This document shows, in pieces, positions 10,407-23,730 of a stretch of 64,000 nt of DNA (position 1 is the stretch's first letter; every line of letters begins with the position of its first letter). Source of the stretch: Blakeslea trispora. Taxonomy: Eukaryota > Mucoromycota > Mucoromycetes > Mucorales > Choanephoraceae. A model generated the notes under the pieces. That model saw only the letters and a program-made list of their open reading frames with translations. It searched no databases and was not told the DNA's origin. The translations under genes were made by a program, and so were the position numbers. Where the stretch lies: contig JAIWNE010000009.1 of the NCBI GenBank assembly GCA_025331445.1, positions 62,001 through 126,000 of the forward strand. The letters run 5' to 3'.

Positions 10407-10672
10407 GTTACATAAAAATATGGTTTCTAAAATGAATAAAAAAAAAAAAGCCAAGAAAGAGAGAAAAAAATATGCTTGACTCAAACTCCGTTTATTTTAA
10501 ATGCTGTGTAACTACCTATACTAAGACTATCATGAAAAGTAAAAGATGATAGTAAATGGGGCATTGATCAAATTAACAATGTTGAAAGAATAAGCAATAG
10601 CTCTTCTCTTTTCATGTATATATTTAAAAGAAATTCAATAGACTTGACTGTACATTAAAAGGGGGGGTAAAT

Positions 10673-12833
10673 TTAAGACTCTTCAGCTTCAGACATATCA
10701 CTCAAATCAGGACCATCATCAAAAATGCCTAAATCAAGACCAATATTGTCATCACTATCAGATTGAACTAAACCATGCTTAAATCTCTTAGCATGTTTTT
10801 GCTTCTACAATGAACGACAAGATAAATATACATATACAGGCATCTTGACTAAGCAACTTACTCTAGTGGTTTGATGAATAGGAGCTCTATTCTCCAGTTC
10901 TTGTTCTTCTTGTTCTACTTCCGAATCCGATTCTTCATCAAACAGATTACTACGTTTTACTGTCTTTTGTTTTCGAATGTTGGTCTCTCTAATACGGTGC
11001 AAAATAGTTGTACTGCCAGAGTCATATTTGCGTTCTTTGGTGTGAGGTGTAGAAGAGAGATGGAGATTTCTGACTCGGTTAGGTTGAGGTGTATGGAAGA
11101 TGGAAGGCTTTGATCGTGTCAATCGAGGACTTGTTAGTGGTTTACGATGAATGAGAGGTGTAGGGTCCCGACGAGGCGTACGAGGGGGTTGTGGTGTTTC
11201 TTGTTTGACAGGTGGATCCATCTAAGGAAAGTTAGTCAATTGAGTTTAAATCAAACAAAGTGTGAATTACCTTGTCTTTTTCTGGTTCCTTTAGATCATC
11301 ACCATAGATAACATTGAAATAAGGCTGTCCATATACCAGAAATGGATAGCCCTTTAAGGCTTCAAATTCCAATAAAGCACCTTCCAACTCCTTGGTCACC
11401 TTGGGAAGTTCTCGAGAAATGCGCTTTCTAAACTTTTCTTCTCTCAAGAGACGACCAGGATCACGCTGTCCTTTACCAAACAACCGATTGGGATCACTTG
11501 TGGTTGCCTCAAACTGTTCAATTTCCTTCTTTAAGCGCATATGTTTTTCAATCAACTCTAGAATATATTTCGAATCTTCTGTCTCTAACTGTAATCGACT
11601 AATCTCGTTTTCATGTGCCTCAAGTACTGTATCTGTCCATGTATCTTCTTTGTATATGAGTGCTTGTATGAAGTAAACAAATACAATGATTTACCTGTAT
11701 GTGCAGGTGTAAATTGAGCACGCTGTTCATCACTATAATACAATTGATTCCATAACAACTCAAGTTCTTCACGGGCTGTTTGAATGAATTCACTCATACG
11801 CTCCTGCTTTAATTTCAACATCCGAGCCAATTCTTCTTCATACTACAATGGGATAAACGATGTAAGAAAAAAGAAATACAAAGTAAAGGTGGGAAGCATG
11901 TGTACCTTTTCAAGTTCATGACATGTTAATCCTCGGTGTGTCATTAGAAACGTTTCACATGCTTGAGGGTCTTGATGCAATCGATTCCATAAATGCTTCA
12001 AACTCTGACCAATCTCCTCTTTTCGAAACTCAATCTGTTGTTTCTGTTTCTCCAATTGATCCACACGTTCTGTAATATAACCAAGGATATCTTGTGTTGC
12101 TAACTGATGAAACAGATGCATGCGATGATCCGGGTCTTGTTCTCGGTAGAATTGCTCAATAGCCTTCTCTAGCTCCGATTGAGGTTCAAGTCCCATCAAA
12201 ACACATAAACTCATGATCCGATTGACACCCTCTTCTACACTCTGCTTCCGATTGGCGTATTCTGTTTGACAACGTTGGATTTCTTCTTCTAGCGCGTTTA
12301 CAGCTAATGAAGATACATCAATTTCGGTAGATACCATCATCGATGTATTGACAAAATCACCCAATACATCTTGGAATCCAGTCAGTTGTTCATATAATTC
12401 TTTTACGTGGTCAAGTCGTTCATTATATCTCTAATTCAAAGAACAATGAGTAATGGCTTATTTGAATAAACGTATACTTTACTTGTTGCACTTGATCGCG
12501 TTCTTGACGAATGTCGGTTAGGTTGGCCACAAGTGATTTATGAGGATCAAGTATGGATGTGCTGGAGGCGAATTCACCCATCAGTTTCTTGAACGAGACA
12601 ATGCTTTCCTGTATTGAGTCTATTTTGGCTATCATGTCTTGTTTTGACTGATAGACTTTATCTACTTGATGCTTTGCAGACTGGATAGCTGAAGAGAGTA
12701 CAACTGACGTTTGTTCTTGCTGTTCTGCCTGTGTCAAGCCAATTTCTTTTTGTACAACAACTAGCCTCTCTAACTGTTGTTCAAGCAGTATATGCAACTC
12801 TTTTAAGGTGTGAACTGGTCTATCTGTAGTCAT
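10673..12833 (-). CDS. ASE1: Ase1/PRC1/MAP65 microtubule-bundling protein
   Basis: Six exons: 12483-12833, 11906-12430, 11695-11842, 11271-11644, 10862-11221 and 10673-10804, with introns of 49-63 nt in consistent phase, giving 629 residues. The N-terminal two thirds is coiled coil and helical. The family signature FGKGQRDPGRLLREEKFRKRI in exon 4 corresponds to the conserved microtubule-binding spectrin-like segment (FxxRG.NLLKEEK in PRC1). The C-terminus is basic and Pro/Ser/Thr-rich with several SP/TP sites (candidate Cdk sites), then acidic. The protein crosslinks antiparallel microtubules in the spindle midzone. The ATG at 12833 is preceded only by a GTG extension. Confidence 0.92.
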
Positions 12834-13342
12834 GGCTCGCACATATAAATATTAAGAAAGAAAAAAGAGGGAAAATTTTTCTTTTTATGCAGTTTAATTT
12901 TTTTTGGGCTATTTTTATGGGCCCTGAAATCAATCGACATTTAAAGTCTTTCTTTAGTATAGTTGTCAGAAAGAAGGCTATCCCTTTCTTGGGCTTGACT
13001 TAAAGACAATGAACCTCGGTTTAAAAGTCACTTGCTAAGAGAGTCTTTTTCGTGTTTTTCTTGATCATGATAAGAGCAAGAAAAGAACAAAGAAATCGAT
13101 TACGCTTTATTTGGAAAGTAGTGGGAAAATTAAGTGAATGTCAAACATAATCCATCAGAATTCTAGTATTGAGCTGTATCATAGCCTAAGATGAAATTAC
13201 TTGTGTCAAACAATACGACAGAATGAGCAAAAGAGAAAGAAATATACAGAAAAAGAAAAGCAAAGAGATGAGTAATAAACGGTAGATGAAGAAGAGTTTT
13301 TACGTCCTTCAAAGCCGTGTATCCAGATACTATGACAATAAC

Positions 13343-13426
<84 letters not shown>

Positions 13427-14318
13427 CTATAAAGACTGAACTCAAGCAAGTCAAGACCAGCAGCACAAAGACCAGCATTAAACAGTAATAAGCTCAATTC
13501 GATGGATGCATGATGATATATTGCCATCAAGTTGCTTAGCATTTAGTGACTAACCAAACACATCTATCAAAGCTTTGAGCCTTTCAACTGATTCTGGATA
13601 GTCTTCAGTTCAATGAGGCAAAAGAAGACACTAAGGACTTCAATTGCTTGTCGTACCTAAACTAATCCTCTAATGTAATACATGCTCTCTGAGCCACGCT
13701 TTACTTTCCAAATATAAATATAAACTAAATTTCAAGTCTATTTTTTCTTTCCTCTTCATATCTCTCTACAGCTAGCCATCTGTATGTCTATTTTTATTTT
13801 AGGCCTCGAGAGTGAACAGAAATAACGATACCATGAGCGGGTCTACATCACATTTTCGGCCTTTGTTTCTGCAACAATAATTTCTGGAAATAAAGTTTAA
13901 TTTCCACCAACATGTTTGACAGGCATGACAGGCAAATATATTGGTTCATGGTTTAATCGAAATTTACTAAAATAAAACATTCTTACTAAGCAAAGATATA
14001 CAACATTATCTTTTGTGCAGTTCTTCTCTCTCTCAGCGTGTAATATCTATTTGGCTTTTATTGTCATTGTTACACAGTCAAAAAGAAATGCAAATTTGCA
14101 ATTTACTACTATAAATAATACATATATATTAGAAGAGACCTTGAGTTTAATTTACTCTGTAAATACATGCATATATTCTTTTTATATGCACAATGTAAGA
14201 CAGTAAACAAATACGATTAATATTATAAAGTAAAGGAAGGAATGAAAAGGAATAAAATTATAAGTTGCGTAAGTATAAATATAGGTGTGAATTGTGTGCG
14301 TGTATATATATATATTAT
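12834..14318. other. Intergenic with a 79-bp (AG)n tract
   Basis: No supported gene. It probably contains the ASE1 promoter at its left end and the 3' region of the SH3-SAM-PH-CH gene at its right end. Ser/Leu-rich ORFs across 13206-13542 are by-products of the dinucleotide repeat. Confidence 0.6.
13346..13424. repeat. (AG)n microsatellite, about 79 bp
   Basis: An uninterrupted run of about 39 AG units in an intergenic region. Directly visible. Confidence 0.97.
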
Positions 14319-17300
14319 CTATAGATCATGGGAGAGTGGAAGAACAGTAGAGCTCTCAACCTCTTGTAACTCCTGTAATCTCAATTGATCGTCTTCGCCA
14401 AAGGTACCGCCACTGGCCATTTTCTTTCCATTGGAACTGTTTGATTTGAACCAGTTTTCTATGGTATCTAACATGCGCATGATTTTAATTTCATTTCCAT
14501 TCAATACATCTAAGAAACAGAAAAAAAAGAGGTTTAGTTTGCTTCTTTATGTCATGTTTATATCTATCTTCTTTGCTTTACCTCGAATAGAACACACATC
14601 ATTAAGTTCGATGCCTTCAAGTGTCATGAACTTAAAGGCAGCAATCACACGGTCCATGCGTTGAGCACTTGGTGATTGAGATGGATAGGTCATTGGCTTT
14701 GAAATCTCTTTGTTGCTCAAGCTCTCCAAGAATTCGACCAGGACATCACCAGCACTTAGGTCGGTCAGAGCCTTGATACTACTGCTACTGAGATGAGAAT
14801 TGATCCAATTGACATAGTTGTCTTGTCGAATAGGGATCATCATTTGGTGATCAATAATATCTTCTTCGTCTTCAGGCAAAAAAGAAGAGACATTTTGGGC
14901 AACACGACTCGACCCAATCACACTCATGTGTTCAGGATCGATGAGATCTTCGTCTTCTTCATCAGGGTTGAAGACGGTACTGGACTCTAACTGATTGACT
15001 GTACTGCTTGTCTTGTAGTTACGGTTGTTCAAGGAGGCTACAGAAACGCTCTGTTGGCCAGATGAACCATGGCTGCTTTGAGTGACAGATCGAGTTAGAC
15101 CACCTCCGCTATGATGAGTGCTGTTGAATCCAGAATCCTTGAAACGGTTACGTTGATCGACAGAGTGCTCGGATAGATTTTCATGTAAAAAAAGATGACG
15201 CTTGGATTCTGCGTTGGAAGGAGCATGTTGAAGGTGAGCTTGTAATCGAGTGAGAGAGGGTGATTTTGATTGGCTTCCATGTGTCATGAAATCATGTTGT
15301 TGGCTATAAGGGATGATGGGCTGACTGCGCTCATCCATGGACATGAGAGAAAAAGGTTGGATCAGCTCTTGATGATTTGCAATAGGTGAAGAAGGTCTCG
15401 ATTCGTCCTTGTGGCTCTCGAAAATAGTAGAAGGTGGACGAGGTCGTAGCTTACGGGCCATTTCAAGTGAGATGGTAGGTACGGTACTTGAAGACATGAC
15501 AGGTGCAGAGTAATCTCTTGCAATGGTTGCTTTCATCAATGCCTTTAGCCAGTCCTTCATTGATTTCTCATGTTCGGTATAGAAATAGAAAGTACGTTCA
15601 TGATCATGATGGGCTAGAAAACAATAGTATCCAGGATGAATTGTTTCATCTACCTCTATGCGATAACCTCGAAGATTGATAATACCCTTCATTCTTACAG
15701 CCTTAAATTATTGAAAAAAAAAAAGAAAAAAAAGTTAGTTGACTATGAACTTGATTACAGATATAAAGAAATAGGATGATACGCATGCATATACCTTAGG
15801 ACTTTTAAAGTAGAACAAATTGCTTCCTTTCAAAACAAACCATCGTTTGTTCCATGTCTTGTATTTATCTCCTTGTTTGTAAAGCCATCCTTCCATATCA
15901 GGATGTGAGTTGCCATCGTTCGTGTAAGCATCTTCTGAACGACGAATATTGGGAACAGCATTAGGCAAAATGGAATGTAATTTGTTTCCTGTAGATAAAC
16001 TGGTTTTCATAAAACTATATCGATTGCTTGTAGAAGTTCTACCTTCAGGCTATAGTGGGTTTTTAGCAATTAAGAAAACGTCACTAGTATGTATATCGAG
16101 TCTCTCTTCTCTCACCTCTTGTCTCTTGACATTGCTGATCGTATTACGTTTCCATTCAGAAGATGTGGATGGGCTAAGGGAAGTTATCGGTAATTGTTGA
16201 GATGTAGGGCGAACGGCAGGCAAAGATTGCTGTTGCTGCTGTTGTTGTTGTTGTTGCATATGTAACTTATGTTGGAGTTGCTGTTGCTGTTGTTGCAATA
16301 ATAATTGATGGGATGTTGGCTGAGACATTTGCTGATAAGAAGGTCTTCGAGATAAGTCTTGTTGTCTTTCACTCGAGATACTTCGAGTCTCAGCAATGTT
16401 GGACATCCTTGAGCTGAGAGCCATCACTTCATTATCCGGGCTCATTGGTGAGCGAACCGAGTGAATAGATGGTGCGTTAATCGAATGAGAACCATTCATT
16501 TTGCCAGAGTCTCTCAGTTGAGAATTGCGTATGACAGCACTATAATTGGACACAAGATCGTCGTCAGGATATATTTGCTTATTATTGCTGTTGTTATTAT
16601 TGTTATGATAGAAAGGCAAAAATGTATCTCGGCTGGTTGGCACTTCAGTCATGGATGGAGCATATCTTGATTCTGCTTGATTTTGGTTAATAGTGTCATT
16701 GACATACTATAGAGACAATGATCAGTATATATATTACGAATGCATTTGTCACAACTCACATTCTTTTTGTTTCCTTGTCGAAGTGAATTGATGGCATTAT
16801 GCACTTTGAAACGCTTTCCAAAAGTCGTTATCTGTAGCTCTTTAAGTGAATCAAGTGTCAATTCTAATAATATATCACCACTTATTTCTTGATCTAAAAA
16901 AAAATTAGTGACTTGTGCTTCCTGTGAATAAAAATAGAAAAAGAAAAAAAAAATACCTTTGAAATTGTCTGCAAGTTCCTTGTCAAAACCAATTGACATC
17001 AACCAAGTCGCAACTTGATCTGAAGTCCATTCTTCTACCGAATTTGAATTAGATGTTGTCTTTTCTGTTGTCTGTGGATTGTTTGGTTGCGAGTTTCTTG
17101 GAAGAGGTGAGGCAGATAGCGTAGCAGGCAATTTCTCAGTAAAGTTAGTGACTATAGGTGTTGGCTTCATTTTCGATATTGTGCTTTCAAGTGAATCGAT
17201 CTTGTTTCCTAATTCACTTGAGTTTATCATAGGTGGTAATTGCTTTGCTGTATAAACGATTGGAAACAATCCAATCTCGCCTCGTTCATTGCGACCCTAA

Positions 17301-17488
17301 TGTGTCATTGAATTGAGAAAGCTGCAAAAAGAAATGGCTCTATTTCTTTTTCTTACTTGAAACCATCCATCGTTATAGCCGTCATCTTTTTCAAGAATGA
17401 CTACTTTTTCGCCAACATCTATCGAGATTTCATCCACGTTTTCAGCTACAAACTTGTGTACAGTATAAACTACTTCTGATTCTGGCAT
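14319..17488 (-). CDS. Boi1/Boi2/Pob1-like polarity scaffold: SH3-SAM-PH plus C-terminal CH domain
   Basis: Seven exons: 17357-17488, 16957-17296, 16760-16893, 16116-16706, 15795-16049, 14582-15701 and 14319-14509, in phase, encoding 920 residues. SH3 at about 5-65 (split by intron 1 before GRNERGEIGLFP). SAM at about 131-197 (EWTSDQVATWLMSIGF to HNAINSLR). Gln-rich linker. PH at about 450-540 (MEGWLYKQG, WNKRWFVLKG, DWLKALMKA). A long Ser-rich linker follows, then a calponin-homology-type domain at about 778-885 (YVNWINSHL, LLEFLESLS-like helix, RVIAAFKFMTLEGIEL, DVLNGNEIKIMRML). SH3-SAM-PH is the plan of yeast Boi1/2 and fission yeast Pob1, which connect Cdc42, formins and exocytosis at growth sites. 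The CH domain is not part of those proteins as I know them and suggests direct actin contact. Confidence 0.88.
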
Positions 17489-18380
17489 AAACGTGTAAGG
17501 TCGATAAGAGCAAAGGCAGAAGAAAGAAAGAGAAATTAAAAAAAAGAGAGAGAGAAAGGAGAGGAGAAGATAGAAGGGAAAAAAAAAAGAGAGAGAGAGA
17601 GATAAAGAAGAAAAAAAATTATGGTTTCAATGTAATAAAGGACAACTTATTTTAATTTTTGACTCCAAATCCCGACTTTCGATCTTGCTTGGGAAACGAG
17701 TCGCCCAGGGCATGATATCAATAATGGCCAATTTAAATTACAGCATGTTACACTAAATGATCCAGACGCTTTGAGCTTTTCTTTTTTTGTCAAACAATGA
17801 TAAAAATTCAGATTCAAAATTCTAGTACACCATTTCCAGAAAAAGATTGCATACCAAAAGAAACGAACTACATAGAGAAAGTATTTCAATGGCGCTGGTG
17901 AAGCATAATGATTGCCTTACCACCAAGAAATCAACCGCACATCTGTGAAATCTAAGAAAATAATTCTCTATATAGCCATACTTTAAGCTATGTACAAAGT
18001 CCACAAGGATCTCACAAGCAGATATCATACTAGCAAATTTGTATTTGAATCCGATATGAACACCTCGTTTTTACTTTTACTTTCAATTTTATTTCTGTTT
18101 TTGCTTTCGCTTTTATTTGCTATCATCTGCTGCTATCCTTCTCTGTGTTGCTTTTATTCTGTAGTTTTCCAGATTAGGCCATGCAGTGCATTATTGTTTA
18201 CTTATGTAACAATCGTATGCGAGAGTGTGAGATCTTCAGAGCTATATGTAGCCATCACAGTCTCTCAGCTCTGTCTCTTGTTGCTTCAAATACTCTGCAT
18301 TTTGTAGATACAATAAAAAAAAAGTAAATGCACTTACTTACTGTATAAAGCTCTCTAGCTACACTTATTCCATTTGATTC
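17489..18380. other. Intergenic, purine tracts, no gene seen
   Basis: Contains the upstream region of the scaffold gene, with long AG-rich tracts at about 17515-17620. Hydrophobic ORFs near 17990-18307 are low-complexity Leu/Phe/Ser and carry no recognisable motif. Confidence 0.5.
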
Positions 18381-18439
18381 AAATGTTTTCGCCACAAACG
18401 AGTCATCTTGCGGTAAAAACAGGTAATGTAAATTAGTGT

Positions 18440-19431
18440 CAAATGCAATACAATCTTCTAATTGATGAAGGCACTAAACTTGATCCCAAAATTATTACAG
18501 CTTATGGCAGTTTAATTGAATTTCCTTCAAAATGGTACATCAAAAGTTTTGTAATCATCGGTATGACATTTCGATTGCTTGTCACCTTAGCATAAGAAAT
18601 CAAATATAGAAATAAGGGATCATGAAGTCATCAAGCGCGCTTCACCTAATGCTGCCTTTAGCAATAGCATCTTGGTTGTCAAAAGTAAAAATGCAAAGGG
18701 CGAATATACTAGGATTGTTCGCAAAGTTACCAATTGCCGAACCATCAATGCACATCTAAATCAAACAGAGTTAGATTCATTTTCTGTATCCTCAATCTCG
18801 GATATTCATTGTCAAATGTCCAAACGCAAACTATTAGCAACAATCACTTTTTCTACTTTTTTTTTAATAACTCTAAGACAAAGAAAGAGATTATCTACCA
18901 ATTAAAGCTTTTCACATTTGACAACATACAATGCTTGTTCGAAAAGGCTCCTTTCAGTTTGTTTTTTGAGTGGTTTAATTCAACATAACTTGCCTACTCT
19001 GTCCCTAGCAAAGACTTAAGAATAGTATGGACAAATGATCAAGTTGAGGCCTTAAAATATTCACAAAATGCTCTTGAAACATAACAGTGTTTTCGTGTCC
19101 AGGTTTGAGCGATCGATTTGAAATTGTAATGGGTAGCTCTGTATACGCTCTAGGCGCAGCGCTATATCAAGTAGTCGATCAAAATGTAAAACACATTCGC
19201 TATATCGATAAAAAGCTGTCTCCTTTTGAACAAAAATTAGATTTGTCATTTCTTAATGGTCAAAAGTTTGATTTATACCTTGATAATCCTGCACTTTTAT
19301 TTCTAAAAACAAAAGAAAAGCTTAACGATACAATCTTAAACGTATATGAAACAGTGTATGAAATAGGCTTTACAATTACTTCCAATAATGATATTGGCAA
19401 TATAGTCACAGACTATTTTTCTCACAAATGA
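18440..19431 (+). pseudogene. Decayed Ty3/gypsy-type retroelement fragment (RT and RNase H)
   Basis: Broken reading frames on the plus strand retain order and motifs of a gypsy pol gene. At 18640-18850 the translation contains SNSILVVKSKNAKGEY and then CRTINAHLNQTELDSF and ISDIHCQMSK. This is the region before the RT catalytic motif (compare 'P...VVKKKDG...R...DYR.LN...P.P.I'). The catalytic YxDD motif is missing. At 19120-19431 the translation matches the RNase H end (SSVYALGAALYQ, KLSPFEQKL) and finishes with a DNIVADYFSRK-like motif (here GNIVTDYFSHK). A possible protease-like stretch (LIDEGTKLD) lies at about 18465. Stops and frame changes between the blocks show decay. No LTRs or integrase were seen. 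Confidence 0.72.
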
Positions 19432-20863
19432 AAAGAAGATCCTTGCCACGACAATACATACACTATTACACTAACAAGTAAATGTGTATGGCAATGGTAG
19501 CAATCAAGAACAATTCAATTGGTTTAAAAAGCAAGGATGAATCAATATATAACATCCTCTACTATACATACACTTGCAAATGTCAGAATAAATTGAATTT
19601 ATTCTCTATTTTGTAAGATTCGATTTAATCAATACTCAGTCATCAGATGCGGTCTCTAACTCTACAAAGCAGCTTCTCCGTACCAATACCTTACTGCCTG
19701 AATTACCTTGGAGAATGAATTATGGATACGTCTTCCCAAAAGAACTATCTTGAATCTTATTTATACTTCAATGAATTGCAAAAGATAAGCTCATTGTCAG
19801 TATCATAAACAGCAGAGTCAGTACAATCTGTTGTGGCTTATATCATGTATGCAGCTTGAGTTTGATATGTCGATAATCGCATTCTTCTTTAAACAAATAA
19901 ACATCGCATTCAAGGGAGAATAGATACCAACCTAATTTTGTAGCAGCTTATCTAACCTAAAGTTAAACTCCACTATTGTTCATCTTCATGTATTTCGATA
20001 AGCAGAAAGCAAAAGACAGGGCTACCTTATTACGTTCATTTGCTCTATACAACAAGCGAGCTTGCCTTCGTATTTTTTTTGACTAATTGAATACAGCCTC
20101 CTCAGTTAAAACTCATTTAATATAAAGTTAAAGTAGAGACTTCAACAGACTGCCCTGCCATAACAAACAACATTTATACTAATATAAATAAAAGAAATAG
20201 ACATGCAATTTAACAAAATAAAAAGATGGGACTCTTTAAAAGTATAATAAAGCTAAAGAGATCTCAACAAGAGACGGTGACAGTTGCATTTTGTACAGAA
20301 ATTCAAAATGACGAGTTTTAACTGAGAAGACTATAAGTTAGGCATTTTTCATTGCTGCTTTTGGGCGAATTGATGCCCAATTAATGCTTTACAGTCATAA
20401 TTGGTTCTATTTCAGTTTTTTTTTATTATTATGTGAATTATTACTTTGAGTTTAGTTTGTATGCACAGCATTGTTTGGTAAGAACAAAAACAATGAGTAA
20501 ATCTGCCGGCTTTGTCCCTGATTGGTAACTGACCTTATTGTAATAGTTTCTTCCTGAAGCACACAGACTCAACGTCGCTTATTACCTAGTTTGGAGCTCT
20601 CTTTCTATGGTTTATTGAAAGAGTCTGCTTTAGCATATGTTGATTAACGTTAAGATTCAGTCAATTTTAAAATTGTAAGCTCCAGTACTGACATGCATAA
20701 AGAAAAAAAATAAAGCACATTTTTAGGCAATCCTAATATTGTTATTTCAGGGAAATATGGTTGAAAGATACAAGTCATCTCAGAAACAAGATTTCATCTT
20801 CTGTCTCAAACATGATAGCTTGAGTGGTTGCATGATTTTCGAACAATTAAAGAGGAGTTTTAT
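19432..20863. other. Intergenic, no gene seen
   Basis: AT-rich, no ORF with recognisable content and no clear terminal repeat. It may include residual retroelement sequence next to the RNase H fragment. Confidence 0.45.
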
Positions 20864-22027
20864 TTACTTTTGTCTCCATGGCATAGCTCGCTTAATTAAG
20901 CTTGTTTTCTTTGAAACGACATCTTTTTTAGATTCTCCAGCAAATAGCTTTCGATCCACTTTCTCTAGTATCATGATCATTAGCCCAAGCCTTTCAGTGT
21001 ATTCTCTATCGGTCACTTTGACCAGTTGCTCTCTGATTAGCTCGATGGCTAAAATCAGTTCATTATGCGTCAATATTGATTCTAGGTTGTCCATCACTGA
21101 GGCGGAACTGATAAGGATACGTAATGAAGAAAGTCTACCATATTTGGCTGCCTGCAATACCAGGGATCCTTTTATGGTACGTCGGGTTCTGTTGTCCAAG
21201 AAGTCGCCTTTCGTTTTGACATTAGCCTTGACTGTGTGAATTAACCAATCGAGTGTTTGGCTGTGATCTCCATTAGCGAGCAAGGCAAACAATGCTGTCT
21301 TTTTACTAGAATCAATCAAGTTGATATCAGCACCTGCTTCTATTAACGCCTCCAATATAGGTCTTGGTGAGCGACAAAATCGTGCGGCATAATGAACAGG
21401 TGTCCAGCCATCTCCATCTCGAGCGTTTGGATCTGCATCATGTTTAAGTAACAGTCGGATAGGCTCTAGTGGTTCAGGGCATTTAAGAAAAATGGCATGA
21501 ATAGCCTGTATGTTATATATGTTGCGAGCGGTGACATCTGCTCCTTGATCAAGTAGAAGTTTTAATGGTTCTATAGGGTCTATGTTGTGACTGACAATAA
21601 GATGAAGAAGAGTGCATTCTGTAATTGGATCACGAGAATTAATAAGTTGGGCAGTGTTTGTTTCTGTCAAGAAGTCTTCTTCTTCAATGCTGAAAGGGCC
21701 ATTGGCTAGATTGTTTGAGTGATGGCGAATGAAATAATTCAATGTATCTATATCACCCAATTTTGCAGCTTCCCAAATAGAAATAGTGGGTATTGGCTCT
21801 ATCGTTAATACATGTTGATCTGATCTTTGTGACACTACAGAGATTTATCAATTGCACTGCTAACATACATTATGTTGTTTTCAACAGACCTTCATTATCT
21901 CTTTTCTTAGCATCCTCTTCCAGATCAACGTCTACGAAACATGAATCCTAATAAATGTCAATCAGCTATGATATTTAATTTATATTATTTTTCTTACAGC
22001 CAAATGTGCTTGCTGCAGAGTATACAT
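20864..22027 (-). CDS. Ankyrin-repeat protein
   Basis: Three exons: 21998-22027, 21890-21947 and 20864-21834, giving 352 residues. The large third exon opens only with a GTG. Splicing of two small exons in phase supplies the ATG at 22027 (MYTLQQAHLA, then DSCFVDVDLEEDAKK). The donor of intron 2 (gtctgt) is weak, so the first exons are less sure than the rest. Ankyrin repeats lie at about residues 50-230: LLHLIVSHN, PLKLLLDQGADVTARN, PIRLLLKHDADPNARDGDGWTPVHYAARF and ILEALIEAGADINLIDSSKKTALFALL. The C-terminal 120 residues are helical and end basic. No other domain was seen. A protein-binding role is all that can be inferred. Confidence 0.8.
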
Positions 22028-23730
22028 TGTACAAAGAATAGAAGAAAATGAGTGAAAGAAGAGATTGAAATATGATGAGAACCCCTTTTTTGTAACTTAA
22101 CATTTTTAACCCTCTGTTAGTTTTGATACACTATTTCTGGAAATTGTTGGAACGTTGACTGAAATTAATTTGGAGTATATGAAAAAATCAGATTAGAGCA
22201 CTGACTGAAAAGCATTTCGAAGCGAAAAAAAAACATTGGTGCACATTTTGATGCTCCAAATGCTTTAAATCATCATACTTGTCTGTTTCAATTGGTCATT
22301 TTATAAGAAAATAAAAAAGGGTCGACTTCGTGAAACTCGGTTAGTTAATCCTTTAAAGTAGAGATGTATGTCGAACGTTTCATCCAGCTCTATTCTCTTT
22401 TAGTTTATTTCGTCTATACTTGATGAATTATAGTAAAACCAGTACCATTGGATAAGAGAAGGTTGCAATCTTCTGTTTTGCGAAGTGCATCTCACTCTCA
22501 TGTTATTATCATGAAATGAAGGGAAGTTTAGGGAAATGAATTTTGTTATTTAATCTAAAAAAGAACTTGGTCATATTATAATACACGAAGAGACGTATTT
22601 TTGAAGCCATTTCAACTAGTTGTAAAACTGCACAACCGTCGTGTTCCTTTGAGTACTGTGTTGTAGTTGCTGTAGTTTCTTTTAGAACGAAATTTGCTCA
22701 TCTTCATGTTTTGTCTTTTAAAATTGAAGGTGTCTTTTTCAAGTCGAAATTGTAGGCAATTGAGATTTTTGACCATCAGCCATACTTTCTCAATTAGCTG
22801 AAGCTTCTAAAAACTAAGGGAAGTTGTAATGGTTACTATATGATTGCATCTCTTTGCAATTTCGTAAATCGCAAACAAAGGCTTAATATTCAAATTACTT
22901 ACAATTTCCAAAATCTATTTTTTTGTTGTTGCCTTTTTCTTTTACATAGTTGCATCCTCCAGCTGCAAGTAATCATTAGAGATGAGTCATTGCAGAACAT
23001 TCCCTCCTTTTGACCAAATTTCGTTGAAAGATCTTTCTATGCGCTTACGATTTGATAACCTATTCAAATGCTGAGATCCTTAGTGCTTGATCACATTTGA
23101 TCCTAACGACAAGCAAGTGTTGCCTTTTTTTCCTTACTATGTCTGATCAGTTAAAGGCTTGACCCCTTTGTGGCTCTGTTTTGTGGCCGCTGGACAACCA
23201 TCGAACACCCATATAGAAGGGCCCATAATTTTCTAGAAACGAATTTTATTAATGCTTGTCTGTCCTTGTTCCTGCTCCATCTTGTCTAGTTTTTCTAGTC
23301 TATCTGTTGGGTTCAATTGATCTATTTTTCAACTTCCCGCCTATTCTATCTTTTATTTTTGTATGATTTAATATTTTTTTTTAAATTAAAAAAATGTCTC
23401 AATACTTTCCGAATAAAGTGTAATTTCACCTTCTTTTGTCAAGTAGACAATTGAGCAATCGTAGAAACTTTATCTTTAGGTCACGTGCCTTATCTTACTT
23501 CAGTCTGACTTTTCACAGCCTCGTGTTTATTTGACTCAAGCTTAAATTTTCCCTTCTCTCTTTTTTTTTCTCGCCTCTGTGCGTATCTCTTTTTCCTAAA
23601 CCCTTTTTCCCTCTTTCCCCCTTCTCCCCTTTTTTTTTCTTTAGATTTCTGTAAAAAGAAGAGAAAACAAAGGTCCCTCTCTATACTTATTTCTGGGTCC
23701 TTTTTTCTTTCTTTATCGCTTGTGGAGAGT
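22028..23730. other. Intergenic between divergent genes, no ORF
   Basis: About 1.7 kb containing the promoters of the ankyrin gene (left) and the Whi3-like gene (right). The last ~200 bases are strongly pyrimidine-rich (23555-23720), as seen upstream of other genes in this window (for example 36240-36320 and 62685-62750). Confidence 0.6.

Noticed and set aside
13206..13542. Ser/Leu-rich ORFs on the minus strand
   Set aside because: They are direct translations of the (AG)n microsatellite and have no content outside it.
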